Shown here piece after piece: positions 9,146 to 16,629 of a stretch of DNA of 64,000 nt. Origin of the DNA: Paracoccaceae bacterium (GTDB lineage: Bacteria > Pseudomonadota > Alphaproteobacteria > Rhodobacterales > Rhodobacteraceae); contig JAIOJF010000053.1 in the NCBI GenBank assembly GCA_019911965.1, positions 1-64,000 of the forward strand. Direction: 5' to 3'. A program made the position numbers and the translations under genes. Numbering within the stretch: position 1 is the first letter of the stretch; each line of letters begins with the position of its first letter. The notes beneath the pieces are model-generated. The model was not told the DNA's origin. It searched no databases and saw only the letters and a program-made list of their open reading frames with translations.

Positions 9146-10174
9146 TCAGCCCATGCGGGGCCAGGTATCGCTCAAACGATAGCCCTCGGGCCAGGGATCA
9201 TCGGGATCACGCAGGATCTGGTGGATGCCGGTGATCCAGGCGCGTCCGCGGATTGTCGGGATGATTGCCTCGCGCTCTCCAACGTGGGTTCGCGCGGCGA
9301 TGCGGCAATCGAACCGCCCGCCGATGATGGACCGCCCGATATAGGCATCGCCGACGCCGATTTCGCCACGCGCCGCCATCACCGCCATCCGCGCCGAGCA
9401 TCCGGTGCCGGTGGGCGAGCGGTCGATCTTGCCGGGATCGACCACGACCGCGGACAGGCCCGACAGGGTGCCGCCCTCGCGCATAACCGGATCGGTGAAC
9501 TGGCAGAACGAGATATGCTGCCAGCTTTCGCAGGGATGGCGAAAGCCGATCTGTGCGTTGGCGGCGCGGGTGATGCGCGCGCCAAGGCCGGCAATCTCGC
9601 TTGCGTTTTCGGGTGTGATGGCGATGCCCGCATCGGCGGCGCGGACCAGCACGAAAGAGTCGCCGCCATAGGCGGTATCGACCGTGATCGCGCCCAGCCC
9701 CTCGACCTTCAGCCTTGCGTCCAGGCGATCCGCGAACGAGGCGACATTGGTGACCTCGATGGATTGCGCCTTGCCGTTCTCGCAGAATGCGCGCACCTGC
9801 AACAGGCCGGCGGCGCATTCCAGGTTGAACGCGGTCACAGGTTCGGTGCGGGCGATGATGCCGGTATCCAGAAGCGCCGTCGCGACGCAGATCGCGTTCG
9901 AGCCGGACATAGGCGGGGTATGTTCCGGCTCCATCGTCAGGAAACCCCATGTTGCATCGGGATGTTTGGCGGGCACCAGCAGGTTGACATGGGTGAACAC
10001 GCCGCCGCGCGGTTCGTTCAGCACGAGGTTGCGCAGATGCCCGTCGGCATGCAGGAAATCGCGCTGCGCCCACAGGGTATCACCCGGCGGCGGCGCGACA
10101 CCCCCGACGATGACATTGCCGACCTCGCCTTCGGCATGGACGGAAACCATGTGGATCGTGATATCGCTGCGCAT
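9146..10174 (-). CDS. Proline racemase/hydroxyproline epimerase superfamily enzyme with Ser/Thr active site
   Basis: 342-residue member of the proline racemase superfamily, which includes 4-hydroxyproline 2-epimerase and trans-3-hydroxyproline dehydratase. The first catalytic motif, MCGH in racemases, is MSGS here (Ser90); the second, DRSPCGTG, is DRSPTGTG (Thr255). Both catalytic cysteines are therefore replaced, so classical racemisation is unlikely and a dehydratase or other role is possible. ATG 10174 has a G-rich ribosome site just upstream; a longer in-frame extension to 10438 runs into the pccB promoter and is not credible. It is divergent from pccB, sharing a 200-bp promoter region. 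Confidence 0.85.
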   Translation of the reverse strand: MRSDITIHMVSVHAEGEVGNVIVGGVAPPPGDTLWAQRDFLHADGHLRNLVLNEPRGGVFTHVNLLVPAKHPDATWGFLTMEPEHTPPMSGSNAICVATALLDTGIIARTEPVTAFNLECAAGLLQVRAFCENGKAQSIEVTNVASFADRLDARLKVEGLGAITVDTAYGGDSFVLVRAADAGIAITPENASEIAGLGARITRAANAQIGFRHPCESWQHISFCQFTDPVMREGGTLSGLSAVVVDPGKIDRSPTGTGCSARMAVMAARGEIGVGDAYIGRSIIGGRFDCRIAARTHVGEREAIIPTIRGRAWITGIHQILRDPDDPWPEGYRLSDTWPRMG

Positions 10175-10243
10175 GGCACCCCCCGAATGCAGTCCGCCAA
10201 TAGTCCGCCGGGGCGCGCCAGGGTGCAATCGCAATTGCCGGAA

Positions 10244-10259
10244 TTTGCAAGTTTGCACT
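10244..10259 (+). promoter_or_regulatory. Putative distal PccR-like half-sites
   Basis: TTTGCAAG followed directly by TTTGCACT: two TTTGCA half-sites with 8-bp periodicity, the same spacing as the pair before pccR. They are 13 bp upstream of the stronger pair at 10272-10291 in the shared pccB/racemase-like promoter region. Confidence 0.4.
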
Positions 10260-10271
10260 TCGCATTCATAC

Positions 10272-10291
10272 TTAGCAAAGACATTAGCAAA
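10272..10291 (+). promoter_or_regulatory. PccR operator of pccB
   Basis: TTAGCAAA-GACA-TTAGCAAA: two identical octamers separated by exactly 4 bp, 84 bp before pccB. The arrangement copies the TTTGCAAA-N4-TTTGCAAA element recalled for the pccB promoter of R. sphaeroides, with the same one-base change in both halves. The direct repeat itself is seen; binding is inferred. Confidence 0.65.
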
Positions 10292-10374
10292 TATGCCAGA
10301 AATTCCTTCCCGGCCTGATCCAAACAGGATAAACCGGTCGGAACGAATTCCGTACCGCGAAAAGGGGCACCCCG

Positions 10375-11907
10375 ATGAAGGATATCCTGCACCAGCTTGA
10401 GACACGCCGCAACGAGGCCCGGCTGGGCGGCGGCGCACACCGGATCGAAGCGCAGCACAAGAAGGGCAAGCTGACCGCCCGCGAACGCATCGAAGTGCTG
10501 GTGGACGAGGGCAGCTTCGAGGAATTCGACATGTTCAAGGCGCATCGCTGCGCCGAGTTCGGCATGGAGCAGGTGCGATATCCCGGCGATGGCGTGGTCA
10601 CAGGCTGGGGGACGATCAATGGCCGGATGGTCTATGTCTTTTCCCAGGACTTCACGGTATTCGGCGGCTCGCTTTCGGAAACCCATGCCGAGAAGATCTG
10701 CAAGATCATGGATATGGCGATCAAGAACGGCGCGCCGGTGATCGGGCTGAACGATTCCGGCGGTGCGCGCATTCAGGAAGGCGTGGCCTCGCTGGCGGGC
10801 TATGCGGATGTGTTCCAGAAGAACATCATGGCGTCTGGCGTGGTGCCGCAGATCAGCGTCATCATGGGGCCATGCGCCGGTGGCGCGGTCTATTCCCCGG
10901 CGATGACCGATTTCATCTACATGGTGAAGGATTCGTCCTACATGTTCGTCACCGGCCCGGACGTGGTGAAGACCGTGACCAACGAGATCGTGACGGCGGA
11001 AGAACTGGGCGGCGCGAAAACCCATACCTCGAAATCCTCGGTTGCCGACGGGGCCTATGACAACGACATGGAGACACTGGCCGAAGTGCGCCGGCTGTTC
11101 GATTTCCTGCCGCTGAACAACCGCGAGAAAGCCCCGGTGCGGCCGTTCTACGACAGTCAGGACCGGCTGGAAAAATCGCTCGATTCGCTGGTGCCGGAAA
11201 ACCCGAACCTGCCATACGACATGAAGGAACTGGTCAGGAAGGTCGCGGATGAGGGCGATTTCTTCGAGACCCAGGCGGATTTCGCCGGCAATATCCTGAC
11301 CGGTTTCATCCGCATCGAAGGCGCGACCGTGGGGGTGGTGGCGAACCAGCCGCTGGTACTGGCGGGCTGTCTGGATATCGACGCCAGCCGCAAGGCGGCG
11401 CGGTTCGTGCGCTTCTGCGATGCGTTCGAGATCCCGATCCTGACCCTCGTGGATGTGCCCGGCTTCCTGCCCGGCACCAGCCAGGAATATGGCGGCGTGA
11501 TCAAGCACGGAGCCAAGCTGTTGTTCGCCTATGGCGAGGCGACGGTGCCGAAGGTGACAGTGATCACCCGCAAGGCCTATGGCGGGGCTTATGACGTGAT
11601 GGCGTCCAAGCATCTGCGGGGCGATTTCAACTATGCCTGGCCGACAGCGCAGATCGCGGTGATGGGGGCCAAGGGCGCGGTGGAGATCCTGTATCGCTCG
11701 GAACTGGGCGATGCCGACAAGATCGCGCAGCGGACGGCGGATTACGAGGGACGCTTCGCCAATCCGTTCGTGGCCGCGGAAAAGGGCTTCATCGACGATG
11801 TGATCATGCCGCATTCCACGCGGGCGCGCGTGGCGCGGGCCTTTGCCGCGCTCAGGAACAAGAAATTGTCGAACCCGTGGAAAAAGCACGACAATATTCC
11901 ACTGTGA
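10375..11907 (+). CDS. pccB: Propionyl-CoA carboxylase beta subunit
   Basis: Carboxyltransferase subunit that moves CO2 from biotin (on PccA) to propionyl-CoA, giving (S)-methylmalonyl-CoA. The 510-residue protein starts with the typical [20 protein letters not shown] and carries the two crotonase-like halves with oxyanion-hole glycines ([11 protein letters not shown] around residue 125; [20 protein letters not shown] around 363). A clear ribosome site (AAAAGGGG) precedes the ATG. Expression is probably controlled by PccR through the direct repeat at 10272-10291. The partner pccA lies 2.7 kb downstream, separated by six small genes. Confidence 0.96.
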   Translation: MKDILHQLETRRNEARLGGGAHRIEAQHKKGKLTARERIEVLVDEGSFEEFDMFKAHRCAEFGMEQVRYPGDGVVTGWGTINGRMVYVFSQDFTVFGGSLSETHAEKICKIMDMAIKNGAPVIGLNDSGGARIQEGVASLAGYADVFQKNIMASGVVPQISVIMGPCAGGAVYSPAMTDFIYMVKDSSYMFVTGPDVVKTVTNEIVTAEELGGAKTHTSKSSVADGAYDNDMETLAEVRRLFDFLPLNNREKAPVRPFYDSQDRLEKSLDSLVPENPNLPYDMKELVRKVADEGDFFETQADFAGNILTGFIRIEGATVGVVANQPLVLAGCLDIDASRKAARFVRFCDAFEIPILTLVDVPGFLPGTSQEYGGVIKHGAKLLFAYGEATVPKVTVITRKAYGGAYDVMASKHLRGDFNYAWPTAQIAVMGAKGAVEILYRSELGDADKIAQRTADYEGRFANPFVAAEKGFIDDVIMPHSTRARVARAFAALRNKKLSNPWKKHDNIPL

Positions 11908-11960
11908 TCGCGCGATACCAGTGAAAGGAAAGATGATGCGCCCGTCCCTGAAGCCCAACC

Positions 11961-12248
11961 ATGTTGTCGCGCCCGCTTGCGCCGCACCTGTGGCGGGTCT
12001 ATCTGTGGCGCATGTTCAACCGCCTGCCAAAACTGGTCCGGTTCCTTGCGCTGCACATGTTCTGGGGCTTCACCTTCGGCAGCGTCTTCGTGTTCGGGGT
12101 GATCTGGTTCGACGTGCTGGGCGTCGGTGCCATGCTGGCGAAAGACACGACCGGCATTGCCACCTTCCTGTTGTTCTTCCAGTCCATGCTGACCTTCGGC
12201 GGCGTGGCGATGGGCGTTGCGGTGATGAACCTGCGCGAGGACGAATAG
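11961..12248 (+). CDS. Small two-helix membrane protein of unknown function
   Basis: 95-residue protein with a basic N-terminus (HLWRVYLWRMFNRLPKLVRF) and two predicted transmembrane helices, near residues 30-50 and 62-88, ending in an acidic LREDE tail. No known domain is recognised. It follows pccB by 53 bp on the same strand and is followed by two strong hairpins, so it is probably the last gene of a pccB transcript. I cannot propose a function. Confidence 0.65.
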   Translation: MLSRPLAPHLWRVYLWRMFNRLPKLVRFLALHMFWGFTFGSVFVFGVIWFDVLGVGAMLAKDTTGIATFLLFFQSMLTFGGVAMGVAVMNLREDE

Positions 12249-12268
12249 GCCGGATCGGGCGGGCGCAG

Positions 12269-12289
12269 AAAGATTTTGTGAAAATCTTT
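12269..12289. repeat. Hairpin 1 of a tandem palindrome pair
   Basis: AAAGATTTT-GTG-AAAATCTTT, a perfect 9-bp inverted repeat with a 3-nt loop, followed by T then CGGG. It starts 21 bp after the stop of the small membrane protein. It may act as a bidirectional terminator or belong to a dispersed palindromic family. Confidence 0.75.
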
Positions 12290-12297
12290 TCGGGCCG

Positions 12298-12321
12298 GAA
12301 CGTTTTTGGTCAAAAACGTTC
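12298..12321. repeat. Hairpin 2 of a tandem palindrome pair
   Basis: GAACGTTTTT-GGTC-AAAAACGTTC, a perfect 10-bp inverted repeat with a 4-nt loop, 8 bp after hairpin 1. There is no trailing T-run outside the stem. Both stems have A/T runs next to the loop, so each strand could support transcript release. Confidence 0.75.
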
Positions 12322-12372
12322 GTCGGGGCGGTGTCGTCCGGATCGCGCCATGCGCACTATCGGGGCGTCCTG

Positions 12373-12732
12373 ATGTCGAACTACGCCTACAATCCGGCAA
12401 GGGCGGTCTGGCCCAGAGGGGCGGACCCCGAGGCCTGGGCCTTCGCCGTTGCCGATAGCTGGGCGATGGCCGGACCTCCTGCCGACGTACCCGCCTTTGT
12501 GCGGCGTCTGGCGGATGTGATCGGCGAAGCTTTGGCGGATGCGCTGGGGCCGGATGTGCCGGCGGTGGCGGAGGTGACGCTGGTTGACGGCGCTGTCGAG
12601 GTTCGCGCCGGTATCCTTCGACGCCCGGGTCGCGTGATCGGCCCGGACGAAGCGGAAATCGTCAGCGACCTGCTGGACGACAACGAGGCCGAGGCGCGCT
12701 GGATCGCCGCTGCACGAAAGGGCCAGCCATGA
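12373..12732 (+). CDS. Hypothetical protein
   Basis: 119-residue soluble protein, acidic and alanine-rich, with no signal peptide or membrane helix. It begins MSNYAYNPARAVWPRGADPE and ends with a helical EAEARWIAAARKGQP. I chose ATG 12373 (GGGGCG six bases upstream) instead of an in-frame start at 12331 that lies close to the hairpins. Its last codons overlap the start of the next gene by 4 bp (ATGA), indicating an operon. Function unknown. Confidence 0.65.
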   Translation: MSNYAYNPARAVWPRGADPEAWAFAVADSWAMAGPPADVPAFVRRLADVIGEALADALGPDVPAVAEVTLVDGAVEVRAGILRRPGRVIGPDEAEIVSDLLDDNEAEARWIAAARKGQP

Positions 12733-13103
12733 GGGAATTCCTGCTGATCCTGGCTGGCGGTATCTCGGTGTTTGGTCTGTTCATCCACATGATCCGTGGC
12801 CGCCGCCTGATCGTGAAGCCACTTCTGGATGCCCAGATACATGCCGTGCCAAAGGCGACGCTGGAATTTTCCTGGAACTGGGGCAGCGTCACGATGGTGG
12901 TTCTGTCCTTGGGGTATCTGGCACCGCTTTGGCGGGCGGATTTCCTGCCGCTGGCGATGCTGGCCACTGTCTATGGTTACTGGCTGGGCGCGCTCAGCTT
13001 CATCGCCATGCGCCGGGGCGGCTTCCGTGTGGCCCAGATGCCGCAATGGATCGCCTTCTGGGCCGCCAGTCTCTGCGGCCTGCTGGCATGGGGGGTGTTA
13101 TGA
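12729..13103 (+). CDS. Hypothetical integral membrane protein (four helices)
   Basis: 124-residue protein with about four hydrophobic helices (residues 3-20, 50-68, 72-92 and 105-124) and a basic loop HMIRGRRLIVKPLLD after helix 1. No characterised family is recognised. It is coupled by ATGA overlaps to the gene before (12729) and the one after (13100), making a three-gene unit of soluble, membrane and exported proteins. This suggests a joint envelope-linked role, but nothing more can be said from sequence. Confidence 0.65.
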   Translation: MREFLLILAGGISVFGLFIHMIRGRRLIVKPLLDAQIHAVPKATLEFSWNWGSVTMVVLSLGYLAPLWRADFLPLAMLATVYGYWLGALSFIAMRRGGFRVAQMPQWIAFWAASLCGLLAWGVL

Positions 13104-13504
13104 GGGCGTATCTGGCGGCTATCGCGGTGGCTGTGGCCAGCCATGCAGCGGCTGAGGAGGGGCAGGTGGCGGTGCCGTCCGGGCAGATGATCCTGCCCTA
13201 CGAGGCCCTGTGGGAGGATCATCCCTCCGAGGGCGAGGGCGGCGAGACCTGGCTGATCCTGCGCTTCCTCGCGCCCCAGATCGCCAAGGCCAAGGGCAAG
13301 ATCACCTATGGCGACGCCGCCCCCGATATCGACCAATTGTGCCGCCAGATCGGCCTGCCGCTGGCGGAAATGACCGGCGGCGGGGTGGACCAGATCATCG
13401 TCACGCTGATGGATCAGCCATTGCCGCGCGGTGTAAGGGACGAGGCCGTGACGCAGTTCATGGGTGCCTACCGCGTGATCGAAGGGGCCTGCATATGGGA
13501 ATGA
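13100..13504 (+). CDS. Hypothetical periplasmic protein
   Basis: 134-residue protein. The start ATG at 13100 overlaps the preceding stop (ATGA), and the N-terminus MRAYLAAIAVAVASHAAA is a convincing Sec signal peptide with an A-X-A-like cleavage site near residue 18. The mature part contains QMILPYEALWEDHP and a C-terminal GACIWE with a second Cys in QLCRQIG, so a disulfide is possible. A longer in-frame reading from 12929 is only a shadow of the membrane-protein gene. No family recognised with confidence. Confidence 0.65.
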   Translation: MRAYLAAIAVAVASHAAAEEGQVAVPSGQMILPYEALWEDHPSEGEGGETWLILRFLAPQIAKAKGKITYGDAAPDIDQLCRQIGLPLAEMTGGGVDQIIVTLMDQPLPRGVRDEAVTQFMGAYRVIEGACIWE

Positions 13505-13730
13505 TGCGGCGCACCCTACCAGATATAGACGACGGACCAGCCCACGAGTCTTTTGGGTCACGTTTTGTGAACGGTATCCACGATATCTGTATTTTTGTTT
13601 CCGAATCCTCTACAATCACAAGCGGTTACACCCAAGTGACCGGTATCTCTGAACGGGGGATGGGCGGCCGGCTGGCCAATGGATTGCCGGTTTCGCCCAA
13701 ACCTCCGTCACGATCATTGAGGAGGACTTC

Positions 13731-13880
13731 ATGTCGAACAGTCTCGATTTCGCGTTTAACCTGTTGCTCATCGTCGGGCTGGTCGGACTTGTGGCAGCCT
13801 GTGCGCCACCGCCGCCCGAACCCGAGCCGATCATCATGCCGATCGTCACCGACGACGTGCCGCTCGGCAAATACAAGTAG
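13731..13880 (+). CDS. Small lipoprotein, 49 aa
   Basis: A short gene with an excellent ribosome site (GAGGAGG seven bases before the ATG). The 49-residue product has a hydrophobic leader, a lipobox LVAAC with the lipidated Cys at position 23, and a 27-residue mature peptide that is proline- and acid-rich (CAPPPPEPEPIIMP...) ending VPLGKYK. It should be a small outer- or inner-membrane lipoprotein. A hairpin at 13888-13912 follows immediately. The 226-bp non-coding region before it has no firmly identified promoter; TTGTGA (13565) and TGTATT (13588) with a 17-bp spacer are a weak candidate. Confidence 0.7.
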   Translation: MSNSLDFAFNLLLIVGLVGLVAACAPPPPEPEPIIMPIVTDDVPLGKYK

Positions 13881-13887
13881 AACTTCC

Positions 13888-13912
13888 GCAGGGCGGGTCC
13901 GTCCCGCCCTGC
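13888..13912 (+). terminator. Hairpin after the lipoprotein gene
   Basis: GCAGGGCGGG-TCCGT-CCCGCCCTGC, a perfect 10-bp GC stem with a 5-nt loop starting 8 bp after the stop codon. No T-run follows, so it is either a weak terminator or a stabiliser of the upstream mRNA. Confidence 0.5.
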
Positions 13913-13937
13913 CGGTCCCCTGCCGCGGGAGGGGATC

Positions 13938-14294
13938 ATGCTGAAGCACAAGGGATTTCCGTCCCGGCTGCCAAGCTCGGATTTTCAGTTCACCATCCGG
14001 CGGGCCAATCCCAAGGGTGTCACGCCGCTTGTGGCGCGCGAACGCTATGCGGATCGCCGCCCGGCGGACCGGCGTGCGGATGCGTATTTCCTGGCCTGCC
14101 TGTGGGAACATTTCGGCGAGCAACCGTTTCAGCGCGGCAACCTGGATGCGGGCCGCCTTGGCTGGCTGTTCGGCCGCGAGGTGGTCGCAGCGGACGAGCG
14201 GTTCGATCCCAAGAGCTATGACGCACATCTCAGGATTGATGTTGCGCGGGCGATGGCCTCTTTCCCGGATGTATTTTCAGGGGAATCGGCATGA
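13938..14294 (+). CDS. Hypothetical protein
   Basis: 118-residue soluble, basic protein beginning MLKHKGFPSRLPSSDFQF, with an Arg-rich middle (ERYADRRPADRRADAYF) and a helical C-terminus. GGGAGGGG precedes the ATG. No signal peptide, membrane helix or known motif is visible. It is the last of six small genes between pccB and pccA and is followed by the candidate sRNA. Function unknown. Confidence 0.6.
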   Translation: MLKHKGFPSRLPSSDFQFTIRRANPKGVTPLVARERYADRRPADRRADAYFLACLWEHFGEQPFQRGNLDAGRLGWLFGREVVAADERFDPKSYDAHLRIDVARAMASFPDVFSGESA

Positions 14295-14360
14295 TTTCGC
14301 GCATGATCCGGATGATCTGGCGGGAAATGGCCGAAACCGGCCGGGCCCTGAAATCGGTGT

Positions 14361-14389
14361 TTGGTGCTGGCGGCGCGTTCGCCTATATT
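14361..14389 (+). promoter_or_regulatory. Candidate sigma-70-type promoter of the small RNA
   Basis: TTGGTG (14361-14366) and TATATT (14384-14389) are separated by exactly 17 bp; the -10 matches five of six consensus bases. Transcription would begin near 14396. It is placed about 70 bp before a strong terminator. Confidence 0.5.
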
Positions 14390-14395
14390 GATCTT

Positions 14396-14502
14396 GTTGC
14401 AGGCGGTTGCGTCGATTTGTTCGCCTGCGCAAAGGTTACTTCGAGAGACACCCTTCCTTTCCTATTGGGCCCGGTAGCATCGCTGCCGGGCCCCTTCTTT
14501 TT
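14396..14502 (+). ncRNA. Candidate trans-acting small RNA upstream of pccA
   Basis: The interval between the promoter at 14361-14389 and the terminator at 14467-14502 defines a transcript of roughly 105 nt. It would contain a 5' hairpin (GCAGGCG 14399-14405 with CGCCTGC 14422-14428), an unstructured middle rich in pyrimidines (CACCCTTCCTTTCC at 14449-14462), then the terminator hairpin. This is the usual layout of Hfq-type sRNAs, and the C/U-rich middle could pair with ribosome-binding sites. It could instead be a terminated leader of pccA. Predicted only from sequence signals. The rest of the 316-bp gap 14295-14610 shows no convincing gene. Confidence 0.45.
14467..14502 (+). terminator. Strong Rho-independent terminator
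   Basis: GGGCCCGGTAGC (14467-14478), loop ATC, GCTGCCGGGCCC (14482-14493): a 12-bp stem with one G-T pair, followed by CTTCTTTTT. This is the best intrinsic terminator in the window. It lies 109 bp before pccA, so pccA needs its own promoter or antitermination. Confidence 0.85.
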
Positions 14503-14610
14503 CCGGTCCGGCCCATGCTGCGCACCGGTGGCACCGGCCATGTCCGGCCTATCCAGAAACAACGAAACACGTTCGCCCGGATGGGCGGCGGCATGAAGGG
14601 GACAGTCTAG

Positions 14611-16611
14611 ATGTTCAAGAAAATCCTGATCGCCAACCGTGGCGAGATCGCCTGCCGCGTGATCAAGTCGGCCCGCAAGATGGGGATCAAGACGGTGGCG
14701 GTCTATTCCGATGCTGACAAGAACGCGCTGCATGTGGAAATGGCCGACGAGGCGGTGCATATCGGCCCGTCACCGGCCAACCAGTCCTATATCGTGATCG
14801 ACAAGATCATGGATGCGATCCGCCAGACCGGCGCCGAGGCGGTGCATCCCGGTTACGGTTTTCTGTCCGAGAACATGAAATTCGCCGAGGCGCTGGCGAA
14901 AGAAGGCGTTGCCTTCATCGGCCCGCCCGCTGGAGCGATCGAGGCGATGGGTGACAAGATCACCTCCAAGAAACTGGCGGCCGAGGCCGGGGTATCCACG
15001 GTGCCGGGCTATATGGGCCTGATCGCCGATGCCGACGAGGCGGTGAAGATATCCAACGAGGTCGGCTATCCGGTGATGATCAAGGCTTCCGCCGGGGGTG
15101 GCGGCAAGGGCATGCGCATCGCCTGGAACGACGCCGAGGCCCGCGAGGGCTTCCAAAGCTCCAAGAACGAGGCGGCCAGCAGTTTCGGCGATGATCGCAT
15201 CTTCATCGAGAAATTCGTGACGCAACCCCGCCATATCGAAATTCAGGTGCTGGGCGACAAGCACGGCAATTGCCTGTACCTGAACGAGCGCGAATGCTCG
15301 ATCCAGCGGCGCAACCAGAAAGTGATCGAGGAGGCTCCGTCGCCGTTTCTCGATGCCGCCACGCGCAAGGCGATGGGCGAACAGGCGGTGGCGCTGGCCA
15401 GGGCGGTGGATTATTGCAGCGCCGGTACGGTGGAATTCATCGTCGACGGTGATCGCAACTTCTACTTTCTGGAAATGAACACCCGCCTGCAGGTGGAACA
15501 TCCCGTCACCGAACTGATCACCGGCATTGATCTGGTTGAACAGATGATCCGGGTGGCCAATGGCGAAAAACTGGCCTTCGCGCAGAAGGATATCGGCATC
15601 AATGGCTGGGCCATCGAAAGCCGCTTGTATGCCGAAGACCCCTATCGCAATTTCCTGCCCTCGATCGGGCGGCTGACCCGTTATCGGCCGCCCGCGGAAC
15701 GCGCCACCAAGACCGAGGTGGTGCGCAACGATACCGGCGTCTACGAGGGCGGCGAGATCAGCATGTTCTACGACCCGATGATCGCCAAGCTGTGTTCATG
15801 GGCCCCCAGCCGCGCCGAGGCCATCGCGGTGATGCGCGACGCGCTGGATGAATTCGAGGTCGAGGGGATCGGCCACAACATCCCGTTCCTGTCGGCGGTG
15901 ATGGACCATCCACGCTTTGCCGCTGGCAATATCACCACGGCGTTCATCGAAGAGGAATATCCCGACGGTTTTGCGGGCGCGACGTTGGAACTGGCCGATC
16001 TGCGGCGGCTGGCGGCCTCGGCGGCGGCAATGTACCGGGTGCGGGAAATCCGCGATGCCCGGATTTCCGGGCGGATGGACAATCACGAACGCGAGGTCGG
16101 CAAGGATTGGGTAATCTCGCTGGGCGGCCAGGATTTCGCCGCCACGATCGAGGCGGACAAGGCGGGATCAACCGTGGTGTTTCAGGATGGCACGACGCAC
16201 CGCGTCACCTCGACCTGGGTGCCGGGCGAGCAACTGGCGATTCTGGAGGTCGATGGCGAGCGGCTGGTGGCCAAGGTCGAATCCCTGGCGACCGGCTACC
16301 GGATGCGCCATCGCGGTGCGGATCTGAAGGTGATGGTGCAGACACCGCTGCGCTTCGGCCTGTCGCAGCACATGATCGAGAAAACCCCGCCAGACACCTC
16401 GAAACTGCTGTTGTGCCCGATGCCGGGGCTGGTTGTGTCGGTGGTGGTATCGGAAGGCGACGAGGTGCAGGACGGTCAGGCGCTGTGCACCGTGGAAGCG
16501 ATGAAGATGGAAAACGTGCTGCGCGCCCAGCGGAAAGGCGTGGTGAGCAAGATCAACGCCAAGGCGGGCGACAGCCTGCGGGTGGATGACGTGATCATGG
16601 AGTTTGAATGA
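14611..16611 (+). CDS. pccA: Propionyl-CoA carboxylase alpha subunit (biotin carboxylase/carrier)
   Basis: 666-residue biotin-dependent subunit. Residues 1-445 form the biotin carboxylase with the ATP-grasp loop GGGGKGMRIAW (about 161-171) and the LEMNTRLQVEHPVTE block. The BT linker follows, and the C-terminal carrier domain has the biotinyl-lysine motif VEAMKMEN at about residue 632. It carboxylates biotin with ATP and bicarbonate and works with PccB. AAGGGG precedes the ATG. It lies downstream of a strong terminator, so its regulation may differ from that of pccB. Confidence 0.96.
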   Translation: MFKKILIANRGEIACRVIKSARKMGIKTVAVYSDADKNALHVEMADEAVHIGPSPANQSYIVIDKIMDAIRQTGAEAVHPGYGFLSENMKFAEALAKEGVAFIGPPAGAIEAMGDKITSKKLAAEAGVSTVPGYMGLIADADEAVKISNEVGYPVMIKASAGGGGKGMRIAWNDAEAREGFQSSKNEAASSFGDDRIFIEKFVTQPRHIEIQVLGDKHGNCLYLNERECSIQRRNQKVIEEAPSPFLDAATRKAMGEQAVALARAVDYCSAGTVEFIVDGDRNFYFLEMNTRLQVEHPVTELITGIDLVEQMIRVANGEKLAFAQKDIGINGWAIESRLYAEDPYRNFLPSIGRLTRYRPPAERATKTEVVRNDTGVYEGGEISMFYDPMIAKLCSWAPSRAEAIAVMRDALDEFEVEGIGHNIPFLSAVMDHPRFAAGNITTAFIEEEYPDGFAGATLELADLRRLAASAAAMYRVREIRDARISGRMDNHEREVGKDWVISLGGQDFAATIEADKAGSTVVFQDGTTHRVTSTWVPGEQLAILEVDGERLVAKVESLATGYRMRHRGADLKVMVQTPLRFGLSQHMIEKTPPDTSKLLLCPMPGLVVSVVVSEGDEVQDGQALCTVEAMKMENVLRAQRKGVVSKINAKAGDSLRVDDVIMEFE

Positions 16612-16629
16612 GGTCATGCCCCAAGCCGG

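Noticed and set aside
10018-11958. A very long open frame on the minus strand opposite pccB
   Set aside because: It is the antisense shadow of a GC-rich coding region, rich in His and Arg with no domain, and pccB on the plus strand is certain. The same applies to 1497-2966, 22563-24485 and 60095-62047.
13565-13616. Promoter before the lipoprotein gene (TTGTGA-17-TGTATT, or TACAAT at 13611)
   Set aside because: Both have weak -10 or -35 matches; transcription of the lipoprotein gene by read-through is equally possible. Mentioned only in the gene entry.
14291-14596. A 101-codon frame overlapping the stop of the small basic-protein gene by ATGA
   Set aside because: It reads through the candidate promoter and the strong terminator at 14467-14502, has low-complexity sequence after residue 60 and no family resemblance. 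The sRNA interpretation explains the stretch better.
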